The position numbers and the translations under genes are program-made. The notes under the pieces were generated by a model, which ran no database searches, was not told where the DNA came from, and was given only the letters and a program-made list of their open reading frames with translations. Shown piece after piece: positions 1-12,943 of a DNA stretch of 64,000 nt (the first letter of the stretch is position 1; the number at the start of each line of letters is the position of its first letter). This stretch comes from Panopea generosa (lineage: Eukaryota > Mollusca > Bivalvia > Adapedonta > Hiatellidae). The DNA is taken from NCBI GenBank assembly GCA_029582155.1, contig CM055895.1:53225250-53289249 (forward strand), given 5' to 3'.

Positions 1-384
1 GGTATCTACAATGACAGGTACCCACAAGATTCTGGTAAACAAATACAACGTAGTGTTATGATGTAACAAAGGGTGAGGTAAGGGCGAGGCTGAGTGCAAC
101 CGTTAAAGAGGCATAAGCTCCCCAGGGGACATTTTGCTACTGACGTTTCCCAGGTAGTGCCCCCTGGTGTCATTTCTTCTAAATGAATGAATGCGTGCGT
201 GCGTGCATGTGCTGTATTTATTATAAGTATATATTAGGTTAAGATGCTTTGGTGGCCGTGTCCTTTGATTGGTACATCTGCTGCTTATGTTGTCGGGATC
301 AAGCTTTACAGTGTTGATCACCGTCAAAATGGTCTTACGCGACAGGGACTACTTTTTATTTCCTGTCTTTTTTTTGTTTGTTTC

Positions 385-390
<6 letters not shown>

Positions 391-421
<31 letters not shown>
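391..421. repeat. (TA)n microsatellite
   Basis: Uninterrupted TA run of about 15 units. Confidence 0.95.
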
Positions 422-423
<2 letters not shown>

Positions 424-1493
424 GAGTAGAAACAAATCAAACAATAAAAACTATATTGTTGACATTGTATTGTCATTTTACAAAAATGTTGCATAAAATA
501 AACCAAACGCTACAATCGAATCAGGACGGCGTATGGATATCTATTAAGGCCCGACTACCAGAACTTTGATTTTTATAGTGTATCCATAGGAAAAAAAAAA
601 AAAACATCGACTATCTTTTGCACAAGGTAAGCTTGCATCCATCTGGATAGGTTTATAATAATATAAAACTATTTAAAAAGTATCACATTTACAATACACG
701 CATTAAACTACAGGGGGCGACGGTAGGCAAAAATTATGAAATTACTGATGATTTTTTGTTTGTAATTAATGTTCTTCCAGAGAGGCAGCCCAGCAAAAAC
801 TTTAATTCTTGCATATTTGAAATAGTAAATATTTGCATTTTCAGACAAGGGCACGATAAAATTAATTGCTAGAAAACATCTCTGATAGAATTAGACGACA
901 GCTGTCCGTCAAATAGTTTTAATGGATTTGTTATATTATTACTTAGTGTGTTTATATCATTGCTTTTTATATGCGTAAATACCTCTAATAATAATTAAAA
1001 CTAGTTATTTTAGTTTTTTTACTACGTCCCTCTTTGACCTTGTTGATTTTTTGCATAAACTGTATTATAAGAATAATTACTCTGTCCAAAAATGTCACAA
1101 TGTCGAAAGATGGCTGATGTTTTTAGTTGATTTATTGTCAGGCCAAGCTATTTTTTCTTCGCTCGATCTTAGATTGTTTGGTTTATGGTTGATTTTAAAT
1201 GTTTGTTGTCGTATTCTTAACTGGTATATATTCCATACATTCATTGGTGACATCGTGTATCAGATAAACTGTAGTTTCAGCAGTTGCATAATGTTTTTTT
1301 GTTTTGTTTTTTGAATATAGGAGAAATTTATGGGATTTATGTGAGAAAGCACTTGCACATTCAAATATCGTAGCTGAGGTATAATCATGCAAATATTTCA
1401 ATAATTACTTAAATATGCAAAACCTCTTCCGCACATGGAACCGGTTTGATACAAAGTTATAATAACCGATCCTTACTAAATAGACACACGCCC

Positions 1494-1682
1494 TCCTAAT
1501 TTGATTGATATTCATACACCTTCCTAATATGATTGGTATTCATACACCTTCCTAATTTGATTGGTATTCATACACCTTCCTAATTTGATTGATATTCATA
1601 CACCTTCCTAATTTGATTGGTAATCATACACCTTCCAGATTTGATTGATATTCATACACCTTCCTAATTTGATTGATATTAT
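1494..1682. repeat. 28-bp tandem repeat, about 6.7 copies
   Basis: The unit contains CCTAATTTGATTGATATTC followed by ATACACCTT. Copies differ by one to three bases (TTTGATTGG, ATATGATTGG and CAGATTTG variants). Confidence 0.9.
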
Positions 1683-3385
1683 AGCAGCGTTTGGTGTATT
1701 TTAGGCAACATTTTTTTTTAAATGACATCATTATATTAATGACCACAATATATTTTTTATTATTTGATTTGTTTCTTCTTTCTTATATTAAAAACATGAA
1801 AACGTAAACTTCGAGGAATAAAAAGTAATCGTTGTCGCGTATGATGAACACTGCAAAGCTGGATCACGGCGACATAAGCAGGGATATGCCTGTGGTATAA
1901 AGCCAGCTAAATATATCTTATTTCTAAAAATAGTGACACAGCTTCGTGATTCTAAGGAATCACTGAGTCAACGTAAAGGGATACTTAGATATATTACAAC
2001 GATACTAGGCAGCGACTATAGTATAAGAACATATTAAATGTTGATGTATTCATGGAGACTTTCTATTCGCTTGTCCCCATTGAATTCAATAGATCACCAT
2101 CGGACATATCTATATACATTTCACTTTGGGAGAATATCCGATAGGGAATTGGGAATGATTTTATTAAAAGATCGATTGTGACTCAAAGTTGTGTTTGTTT
2201 GTTTATGAATATGTGTATTGCATACATGTAACCCTTAGAAATATGTTCTTACATCATGTTTGAAATATAATACGATGATTAATTGATGAATTAACATATG
2301 TTATCTCAAATATATTATTGTACATGTATATTGTGCTATGTTATGTGCCGCAATGCAACGACGCGCCGTAACGTCATGTTAAGTAACGTTACGTTCAGTA
2401 TGCTACGTTACGTTGTTACATTATGCTTTGTAAAGTTGTCATTTCACACCACTATTACATTTCCTATAGGGCCCCATTGTAACATTTATGTCCAAAACAT
2501 AGTGACAAAACCAAATCTGCAGCATGTGTCTGGGCTCTAATTATTAACGGTTCAAGATGTGCAATTATTAAGAAAAAAAGTATACTTTGACCACGTTTTT
2601 TTTAAATTTAAATGACAGAGAATGCCTAGAAATCTGACATCAGCATCAACTGTTCAATAACGATTTCTAAAATACTGACCATTTAACACATGGTAGGAAA
2701 AATAATTCACTGCAATACAAAGTCCTACAACGTTTTATTTCTGCTTTCTTCAACTGTAGCTCCGGATTATTCAAGGAAGATAATAGCGGTGTGAGTCTTT
2801 TTGTTATGTTAGTTGGTTTCTAGGGTGTCATCACCCGGTTGGCAAGATAGGATTCTTATTTTTAGAGAGGGAAAGATGTCAGTATTTCGTGCATTTATCT
2901 TTTTTTTAAGTTTTAAGTGGAAGATAAAAGTTGAAGAGAAATAAGTGGCTTTACATAATATAAGCACTTTGAATTTAAACTAAAAATAAAACATTAAACA
3001 TATAATAATAGCTTCACTCGATCAATTTCTGTACTTTTACATTTAGTACAGTATTAGTATACGGAAATTAAAAGTTTAAGTATCGCGTTGTGCCTTTAAT
3101 GACTTAGATCCTCAACTACCCACTCGAAATGAAAGTGATGTATTATTATCATCAGAAACTTAACGACATGCATGTATAATATAACGGTAGTTTAGTGGGT
3201 CAATTTGTTGTAAATGAACTTCAATTCATCAATTTTGTTTTGCCAATTAGATCTGCTTAAAATTAAACGCCTTTTTGTGTACATTCGAAATAATTTATGT
3301 TTAGACATGAAAGAAAACGGGTGACGATAATGTAATAAAAGAGGAGCAGTTGTATACACTTAACACTTTTAAAGACGAGGGTATG

Positions 3386-3387
<2 letters not shown>

Positions 3388-3438
<51 letters not shown>
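3388..3438. repeat. (TA)n microsatellite
   Basis: About 25 TA units without interruption. Confidence 0.95.
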
Positions 3439-3445
<7 letters not shown>

Positions 3446-4174
3446 TAGCAATGGCACGAATGATGTACCAAGACAAAACGTTTTTACCTTCTTTCTTTTC
3501 AATTTTATTCCAACAATTTCATCACTTTAAAACACACAAATTTAACAAATTAATTGATTTGTAACATATATTAACCAATATCTGGAATAAAAAAAAATTC
3601 AATATTAAAAAACGTCTAAAGGCATTAGGTATATACACTGAAATGAAAAAGAAAATATACATTTTGGTTTTTAAAATTCTACATTATTGGCTAAGTTTAT
3701 TCATGTGATGGAAAATTAACTGATTTTTTCTTATTGTTTTGCTTTGAAATTAATTAAATGTTTGTTTTTTATTCAACAATATGATGAAATATAAACATAA
3801 AAAATTTATATGCAAAACATTCATTGTTCCTTGACCTGTCGACGTTTATAGGTATGTATACTTTCTTTTTCCTTCAAATGTATCAGTGTTTGGCCTATAT
3901 TTACCCAGAAAAGTTTTTCTTCAAATGAACATTTACTCTTTTATTTGCAAAGTGTATTTTCCAAATTTTGAGGGTAAAAATGAACATTCGGATCAAATTG
4001 CTATTCAAGTAGTTAATCAACACTGAACTTGTCAGTATCAATGCTTATTTTATCCCTTCATATTTCAATGGTAGAAAAACACAAAACAGCGCTTATCTGA
4101 AACACTGGTTAGAAATGCATGGGACTTGAAATTACATGTCAGATATATTTTGGAAATTAATTGAGCACAAACGC

Positions 4175-4615
4175 CAGTGGCGTAGCTTCCTATGGGCACG
4201 GCAGGCATATGTCTACACTTTTTTTTCTGAGAAATCGAAAAAATAAAAATGACAAAAACGCAATCGAAATCGAACCTCTATGGGGTAGAGGGTAAACTAT
4301 AAACATTGTAACACCTGTTGTATGAAAATAGTAGCCACTTAAAACCATGAGACGAACAGCTACTTTATTTTCCCCTTTAAATAAGTCCTTGTCAATGTGA
4401 ACAAACCTTAAAAATTACCTCTTTTATTAATGTATTTGGTCACAAAACAGTGGATTCAATATAAATATTAAGGATAACCAGTCCACTAAAAACATAAGAA
4501 ATATACGCCAAAACTTACCTACGACAGTCTGGCTGTTTTTTTTTTCGGGGGAACATGCCCCTGGAACCCCAAACAACAGTGCCTACACACCGTTTTCAAC
4601 CAAGCTACGCCAGTG
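4175..4615. mobile_element. hAT-like non-autonomous DNA transposon (MITE), 441 bp
   Basis: It begins CAGTGGCGTAGCTT and ends AAGCTACGCCAGTG, an inverted terminal repeat of about 14 bp with one mismatch (second base pair of the 3-G position). CAGTGGCGTAGC-type ends are typical of hAT elements. The interior has no ORF; a GGGGGAACATGCCCC palindrome lies near the right end. The flanking 8-mers (ACAAACGC and TAAGCAAT) do not match, so the expected 8-bp target duplication is degraded or lost. Confidence 0.75.
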
Positions 4616-4694
4616 TAAGCAATGGTAAGACTTGTAAAAAACTTGAAATGAATTCTATGTGGAAATTATTTGAATAATTTAAAACGAGTTCCTA

Positions 4695-6733
4695 TGTAGG
4701 CTTTTGACAGCATCCAGCATAACACATTATGGGAAGCATTTGCTAGAAACAACATTAATGGAAACTTTTTAACCATTATAAAATCTATGTATCATGTGTT
4801 AAAGTTCATGACAGACTCACAAACTTCTTTAGATGTAATATTGGAACAAAACATGGCTGTATTGGTAGCCCCATAATATTTTCTCTTTTCATCAATGATC
4901 TTGTTACTTTTCTACATGAAAAATGTGATAAAGGTATTTTTGTTTCTAATCATATTGAAAATTTAGTTGCACTTATGTTTGCTGATGATGTTTCTAGTAT
5001 TTCTGATACTGTTATAAACCTACAACACCAGATCAACTATATTGAATATTATTGCACGTCAGTTAATATGAATATCAATTTAAGTAAAACAAAATTATTG
5101 TTTTCAGAAATGGTGGTGTTTTAAAACAAACTGAAAAATGGTATTTCAACAACGAGCTTATCGAAGTTGTTCCTTTCTATAAATAGGTGTATTTTTCACA
5201 ACCAAGCTAGTATGGTCCAAAACCCAAGAGACACTTTCACTACAGGGTTTAAAAGCATCTGCCTGTATTTTTAACTTTTAACGACAATTCGGTCAAATTG
5301 ATCCTATTGATATGTTTAAAATTTTTGACTCAATGGTTAAGCCTATTTTATGCTATGCATCAGAAATTTGGGGTTATAATTATGTTAATAAAATAGAATC
5401 TGTACAAGTTAAATTTTGCAAACAATATTGTAATTTGTCTCATAATACTGTCTGTTATTTTGCTCTCGGTGAATGTGGAAGAGGAACCACTTTGTGCTAT
5501 TTATATGACAAACTGTATTAAATATTGGTTAAAATTAACACGCATGAGAGACCACAGGTATCCAAAACATTGTTATGTTATGCTAAAACGTCTACATGAA
5601 TCTGGTAGAAAAACTTGGGCAGGGTGTATTTCAGATTTGGCTTTGGGTACGTGTGGATCTCCCATGACGTAGGGAATGATGTAGGGTTTATTAATATTTT
5701 CAAACAACACTTAATTGACTGTTATTCACAAAATTGGCATGATGATGTTGAATCTTCACCAAAAGCATTACATTATAAATATTAAGTCTCTACTCAACAT
5801 CGAGCATTATTTAACTCTAGACTGCCATATAAAACTAGAATAACTATGTCTAATTTCCGTTGCTCTAGCCATGATCTAATGATAGAGAAGGAAAAATATA
5901 TAAGAATTGATAGGCATTTAAGATACTGCTTTTTATGCTTAAGGACAACGCATATGTTATTGAAGATGAATATCATTTTTTCTTCGAATGTCCATTGTAT
6001 GACAACAAGAGAGCTACTTATTTTAAAGATATATGGTTAAGAAACAGCATCCATAATTTATTCTATTCCTTTATGTCATCTTCAAAATCAGATGAAATTT
6101 TGTCAATCGCTAAATATTTATATCACGTAACACGAACACAGGAATACATTTATTATTTGTATATTTGTCACTCTATTGTAAATGTGTAACCCCACCATTG
6201 ATTTTTGTTCTTTATTCTATAGTAAATAATAAAAGTTTGAAGGCTTGTCATTCATAGAGAGACCCAATTGAAAGAAGTGAAACCTACATTTTACTGTTTG
6301 TCAACCTCTGCACTATCAAAATATGATGAGAGAAGTAGAGGTCATGTGTCATATAAGAGATTTTTTTTCTGCTCAGTGTGTACACTGGTGACAAAGTGAA
6401 AGTAGACTTCCGAAATCATGAATTCATACCCCAATTTCGTAGCATCATTTTTTTTTCTAAATTCACAATTCAAAATCATGGCAATGCTATCAAAATGTTC
6501 AAAATACATCAATAATGCCATTCAAATAAAAAATGAGCATTAAAATAAGGAAAATGCATTTTTAAAGAAGAAGAATTGAGGATTATTTATAACCGCCATT
6601 ATGCGACTTCCCCACGGAAGCACTTCCTTTTTGCAATGGTGGCACTATGCCTAAAATTGTATTGTTTGTATGTTTGTATTTTTGGCCAGAGGCCTATATT
6701 ACCAAATATAATTATCATTATTATTACTTTAAT
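4695..6733 (+). mobile_element. 5'-truncated, decayed LINE (reverse transcriptase remnant) interrupted by a MITE
   Basis: RT motifs occur in order: AFDSIQHNTLW (motif A, about 4700), GTKHGCIGSPIIFSLFINDL (about 4840), FADD (4978-4989), FDSMVKPILCYASEIWG (about 5324) and a C-terminal cysteine/histidine stretch ending EDEYHFFFECPLYDNKR (about 5960-6020). These segments lie in frames 2, 1, 2, 3 and 1, so at least four frameshifts have accumulated, plus stops. The copy begins at motif A, so the endonuclease and N-terminal RT are missing. The C-terminal frame stops at 6189, where the 470-bp element begins. LINE-like 3' sequence with a GGCCAGAGGCC dyad and an ATT-rich tail resumes at 6654. The clade is not assigned. 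Confidence 0.85.
6184..6653 (+). mobile_element. 470-bp dispersed element, copy 1 (candidate MITE inside the LINE tail)
   Basis: About 95% identical by eye to 34158-34628. The ends form an imperfect inverted repeat sharing CCACCATTG (left GTGTAACCCCACCATTG; right CAATGGTGGCACTATGCC). No ORF. LINE sequence lies on both sides here, so it looks inserted just after the LINE coding end. The alternative is that it is the LINE's own 3' UTR. Confidence 0.7.
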
Positions 6734-6739
6734 ATTTAT

Positions 6740-8959
6740 TAAAAACAGACTAGAAATCTTACATTTCATGTTGGATAGTTAGGAAACTATTTGAGCACAA
6801 AAACGTTTGTAAGAAACGTAAAACGCTTGGGATAAATTGTATTTGGACATTATAAAAAGATTTCTCAAAACTTTGATGTGTGTAAACTTTGATAATTATT
6901 CTGACTGTAAGAGTGTTTTACTATAAACTACATTTGTTTACGTTCATCAGCAATAAAATCACTAATTAACATAACTCTCTGAATGGAATAATATCTATAA
7001 CATTATATTCATTTGTTTGTTGTTGTTTTTATGTTAGTTTTGTTTTATCAGAATCAGAGGTCGGATTTTAGAATTAAACTTGAAAAACCAAATTTCAACC
7101 TTAACATTACGGTTAACCATAACATTCCTATATCTCGTTTACCATTACATTTAGAATGTTTAGAATATTTGTGAGAGATGGCTTGACAATATATATTAGG
7201 TGTCTCTACTTGTTTACAAATTTTGGTCTCAAAAAAGGATCTCTAAGTGTGCTTTTGAAACTGATTCTTGAGTTCAAATCTAAGAATATTCTTAAGCATG
7301 GTTTGTGAATACCACCCTTCATTCTGATATGTTAAAATGTTGATCAATCTATAACACAGCTTTGGTATGACAAGTAAATAAATTCGTCACCAAAGCGATA
7401 TGATAAAAAGAGAATTGCATGTCAGTTTCATGTATGGATTAAAGCATCCACATACAGTATCACACGTCAAAACAACATCAAAACAACGAGGCGACTACGA
7501 AATGTACATACAAAACAGTGTCAGCAGGCTTAGGGTCAATTGACATGCGATGTCAAGCTTTGTCAATCTATTTGCCCAACTCAGGTGTGACGTTACTAAC
7601 GCTGTAACTACGTATACCTCGTCTTCCACCAATTAAGTACTGGTCCCTGCTGTCGGAAAAAAATATTATAAATAATTATAATTTTATGTGTGGTCCGATA
7701 AATGTGAAATAAATGAAGTGTGCTTATTGGAAATGAATCACTGCTATTAGACTAAAATGACTTTTAAATGACGTAACGAAATCGATCAGCCTTTTCTCAG
7801 TCTCCGAATATCTGTCATCACCTAATTAAGGATTTTGGCAAATATCGGAGGGATGTACACGGTATGGCCAGGGATGAATAAATTCAAGGAACCTCAACTA
7901 TTTAATAACATTTTCTTGTTTGTTTTTGTAATTTTATTCTCTAAATTGTTCCGCAGTGCAAGCGATGATATCTAAAATAGATGTAGAAGTGAAAACTTTC
8001 AGCTGCCTCGTTATGGTTAAAAGGCAACAGGATCACGATCCTAGATAATTAATTAACGTCATACCATAATTATATACCTGCATAAATAGCACGTATGTTT
8101 TGTCATGCACATATTCATATTTAATAGCTGATATTTATGTGGGTGCGTGAATGTGTGAGTATTTAAAAATAATAACAGGATTATATATATAATTAATCCA
8201 TTTTTGCAAAAATAAATTATATTTCCGTTACGTGGATGATATAGACGGACGTTTTTTTCCTTGTAGATGACACTTTCTTTATGATGTTTACGGTAAAACC
8301 ATGCATGTCTAAAACTTTTTTCCTGGTGCACTTTGAATTACCATGCTTTTGTTCCACGCCCAACACACTACTTTTCTTCAAAAGATAACTTAAATTTACA
8401 TTAATAAAAAAACATGCATTTAAATTTAAAATGTAGGCTAGCCGACGTGACCCGTCCTCTACGGAATAACGTATAAAATCCCCACCGTGTCGTCACACGC
8501 AGGGCCTTCACACCAATTAAATTACCATGGCTATAAAGCGTTCATGAAGATGTCAAATTTCTCCACTTTATCTTGCAGTTTTATCTACATCACTTCTCGT
8601 CTCTGCTTACCTGATGTCAAATTGATGTACGTTTCAAGATATCAAAGGCTGACTTAAATGCCAACGTTCACCAGGGATTGGCCGTCGTGTATAAAATTAG
8701 AAGTTTCGACTATTTTATTGGTCATCGTCGTAAAACCACACGTCAAGTGTGATGTGGAAGTAATGACGCTGCAGTATAAAATCTGGATTCTTACTCCTTT
8801 TTTTATCTCTTATCTCTGACAACTTTATTGGTGAAAATGCAGCGTTTTCGTAATGAAGAAGAGGACTTGGCCAGCATACGTGCCACTTGAACTTTATTCT
8901 TGTCACGTGATCGTGTCACGTTGGAGGAATAATCATGGGTGCCACCTTTGCTCCATTTA
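6740..8959. other. AT-rich region without recognised genes
   Basis: No convincing coding or repeat structure. A CACGTG E-box followed by a second TCACGT lies at about 8902-8921. Confidence 0.6.
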
Positions 8960-10830
8960 TCTGTAATTAGATATATCGCCAACTATTCAATTATTATCGA
9001 TAGTTAGATATACTGTTAACCATTCGATTACTATCGAGGATTACATATATTGCCCATGATAAAAGTATTGTCGATAGTTAGATAATTATATATAGCTGAC
9101 CATCGATAGCTAGATATATATTGTCAACCTTTCCATCAATTACTATCGATAAGAACATATATTGCCAATCAATCAACCAATTACTAACGATAGTTAGATA
9201 TATTGCTGACCATTAAATAGTTAGATATATTGCTGACTATCAATAGTAAACTACATGTATATTGCTGACCATCAATAGTTAGATATATTGCTGATCATAA
9301 ATAGTTAGATATTAGTAACATAGTAGATAAATTGATGACCATCGATAGTTAAATATATTGGTAACCATCGATAGTTAGATATATTGCTAATCATCGATAG
9401 TAAGATATATTGCTAATCATCGATAGTTAGATATATTTCTAATCATCGATAGTTAGATATATTGCTGACCATCGATAGTTAGATATATTGCTGACCACCG
9501 ATAATTAGATATATTGCTGACCACCGATAGTTTGATATATTGATTACCACCGATCATTAGATATATAACTGACCATCGATAGTTAGATATATTGCTGACC
9601 ACCGATAATTTAATATATTGCTGACAATCGACAGTTAAATATCTTGACGACCATCGACAGTTAAATATATTGCTGACAATCTATATTAGATATGTTGCTG
9701 ACCACCGCTAGTTAGATATATTGATGACCGTCGATAGTTAGATATATTGGTGACCGCCGATAGTTCGATATATTGATGACCGTCGATAGTTAGATATATT
9801 GGTGACCACCGATAGTTACATATATTGCTGACCATCGATAGTTAGATATATTGCTAACCACCGATAATTAGATATATTGCTGACAATCGACAGTTAGATA
9901 TATTGCTGACCACCAATAGTTAGATATATTGATGACTACATATAATTAAATATATAACTGACAATCGAGAGTTAGATATATTGCTGACCATCGATAGTTA
10001 GATATATTGCTGACCACCGATAGTTAGATATATTGATGACCACCGATAGTTAAATATATAGCTGACCACCGATAGTTAGATATATTGCTGACAATCGACA
10101 GTTAGATATATTGTTGACCATCGATAGATATATTACTGATCATTGATAGTTAGTTATATTGCTAATCATCGGTAGTTAGATATTTGTTAACCACCGATAG
10201 TTAGATATATTGCTAATCATCTGTAGTTAGATATATTGCTTACCAAAGATAGTTATATATATTGCTAATCATCGGTAGTTAGATATATTGCTAATCATCG
10301 ATAGTTAGATATTTGTTAACTACCGAAAGTTAGATCTATTGCTGACAACCGAGTTATATATATTGCTGACCACAGATAGTTAGATATATTACTGACCATT
10401 GATAGTTAGATATATTGCTGACCACCGATAGTTCGATATTTGTTAACCACCGATAGTTAGATATATTGCTAACCGATGATAGTTAGATATATTGCTGACC
10501 ACCGATAGTTAGATATATTGCTAACAACAGATAGATAGATATATTGCGGATAATCGCTAGTTAGATATATTGCTGACCACCGATAGTTAGATATTTGTTA
10601 ACCACCGATAGTTAGATATATTGCTTACCACAGATAGCTAGATATAATGCTGACAACAGAAAGTTAGATATATTGCTGACCACAGATAGTTAGATATATT
10701 GCTAACCACCGAGAGTTAGATAAATTGCTAACCACAGATAGTTAGATATATTGCTGACCACCGAAAGTTAGATATATTGCTGACAACAGATAGTTAGATA
10801 TTTTGCTGACCGTCGATAGTTAGATAAAGT
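8960..10830. repeat. 26-bp minisatellite/satellite array, about 70 copies
   Basis: The unit contains GATAGTTAGATATATTGCTG followed by ACCACC or ACCATC, period 26 (for example 9481 to 9507). Scattered short units (GATATTTGTTAACC type, 24-25 bp) break the phase. The left edge (8960-9300) is more diverged than the centre. Stops in every frame leave no ORF. Every unit carries GATA core motifs. Confidence 0.95.
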
Positions 10831-10917
10831 GTCAGTTATCTCGTCTATATTCATAATTAGATACATTGCTAGGAAATCACTTAATGGCTATATATTGTTT
10901 GTTAATTCATTGATACT

Positions 10918-11092
10918 TTTTTATTTTAGCTTGATTAATAAGGTCATAGCTTGTGAAAATCTCCCTCGAGACCGTCACCTGGGCAGGACATGTACTCGGT
11001 GTTGTTCATTAGAGACCTGGGGTCGAACACATGACCGCCAGCACCCTATCCACTACACCACCGTTCCGCTATACAACTTCCGCTCTAAATAA
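10918..11092 (-). mobile_element. tRNA-derived SINE
   Basis: On the minus strand an A box GGTGTAGTGGATAGGGTGC (11064-11046 area) is followed 17 bp later by a B box GTTCGACCCC (11028-11019), then a body with CTCGAGGGAGATTTTCAC and an A-rich end near 10918. The same family occurs at 44093-44229. It is too degenerate in its arms for a functional tRNA. Confidence 0.8.
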
Positions 11093-12912
11093 TTTCGGTT
11101 ATATTTACCTTCGTTTACATAAATAATTATATATTATGTATCTAAGTCACCAAATATATACATGTGTCTAAATGTATCTAATTACCTATCACAATTATCA
11201 TATAGTCGTGTCTTTTTTCTGTTTACAAATTGTTGATTTCATTCCGAGTAAACACTTTCCACAACGAACGTACATCACATGCAATACAAGTGTTACTATT
11301 TTTAACCTTATATCACGTTCGTTTGCTAATCATTTTGTTAATTATAATACTCAATCCGTCTGACACGCAAATTAGGAGGTGTCAAAGGACCGCAACGTTG
11401 TTTGAACTTTTCTTGTTTCCATGCCAGCATTTACCGCTGTTTACGTAGTTTCGGTTTGTCCTCAACATACATCCCACATAAACTGTTATTTATTACTCTT
11501 TTTCGCAAATTTCTGTTTTTTATGTCATTTTTTCCCCATAAACATGTGAAATATATGTCAGGCGAACCACAATACACGGAAACCGTGGTCAGAACCAACG
11601 AACCAATGTTTATGACACTGCTCCAGGTTTTATCCCGAATGTGTGATCACGTGTATGGTCACGTGATTCATACGTGACCTTTTTCCAACAGGTGGTTTGG
11701 TTAGAGAATCGCTCACACAGGTCACTAACTACAACTAGGGGATAGTTTAGGGGGCATGTTTGCATGTAAACATGTCTCGGAGTTCCGTTGCGGTTCACCA
11801 TACGTCAACTTTTAATAATAAATATCAAAACGTACAGCAGACGTACGGTAAATAAATACCATGTCTGATGTCATTATCACGACCCATCAACTCAACGGTG
11901 TGTGTCGCTGCAGACGTTTATTTACTAGTGGCATTTTAAAAATTCAGTTCTATGGATGGCTTAAAACAAACAAAACAAGTGAACCATCTTAGAGTATTAA
12001 AAAACATAAATTGGTACTCGGATTCCTGACCGCTCTAGAGCGTATGTGAGATAGACTCGACTTTGTGTTTTATTCACCGCCTCGTTTTATATGACGCGAC
12101 GACGAAGCGAAACTAGGAGCACCCGGAAACAATGTTGAAGCTACCAGTGGTGACTTTGCTATTGCCCGCTGTAAAGCGTCGTTGGCTGCCTTTTGTAACA
12201 TCGTTTGTAGCATGCATAATTATGTACTGCACTATAGTCATGATACACTGTTCTGCATATAAACAAATAAGGATATATGGCAGTGTTGCGTTGAACTTTC
12301 GATTGACTTATTTTCATAAAACTATGTACAAAATGATACAAAACAACAAATTTCTCCGAGAAATTCGCAAAAACATTAAGTCAGACGAAAAATACAGTAA
12401 ATGATGGAGCTGGGGGGAAGGAAAAACTTTGTAGAACATGATAAAACAATTTCAAACAAAGTCAAACATGCATTGATGAAGTAGATTTTGTAAGGCTATG
12501 CTAAAATCAAGGAATTATATACAAGTCCTTGCTAAAATTAAAGGTCGTGTTATACAAGTTTAAAGTTTTATTTTGATATTTCCAGAAGGTCTTAGACCCA
12601 TGAGGACATTTACGTATACATGACGGCAAGCATAAATCGGTACACTACAAAATAATGGATAGCATACATGCTAAGTTATTTACGATTGTTTTAGATTAAA
12701 AAAAACGTATCACTCGTATTCATTATACATACATAATACATCCATATACGCACATAAATAACAATTGTAGTTCATAAATATGTATTTTTCAAAAAATCGT
12801 TTAACCTTGAACGAAACGAAGAATAAAGGTGTTCAGCGTACTTATCCTTTACATGGAAAAACAAACGACAGACACACATGTATACAAATAAACACACATA
12901 ATCACCGAAACG

Positions 12913-12943
<31 letters not shown>

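Larger units (their letters stand above)
1..4174. other. Gene-poor AT-rich region
   Basis: No coding sequence is recognised. It holds TA microsatellites (391-421 and 3388-3438), a 28-bp tandem repeat (1494-1682) and a small ACGTTACGTT-rich patch (about 2365-2425). Confidence 0.7.

Noticed and set aside
8960-10830. CRISPR-like array
   Set aside because: Units are contiguous tandem copies without unique spacers, in a clearly eukaryotic sequence.
10981-11070. Functional tRNA gene
   Set aside because: A and B boxes are present, but acceptor and anticodon stems do not pair and a SINE body and A-rich tail follow.
12132-12404. 90-codon ORF with ATG in good context
   Set aside because: Hydrophobic start but no known domain, no splice or poly-A context, and high AT makes such ORFs common. 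It is mentioned only in the region entry.
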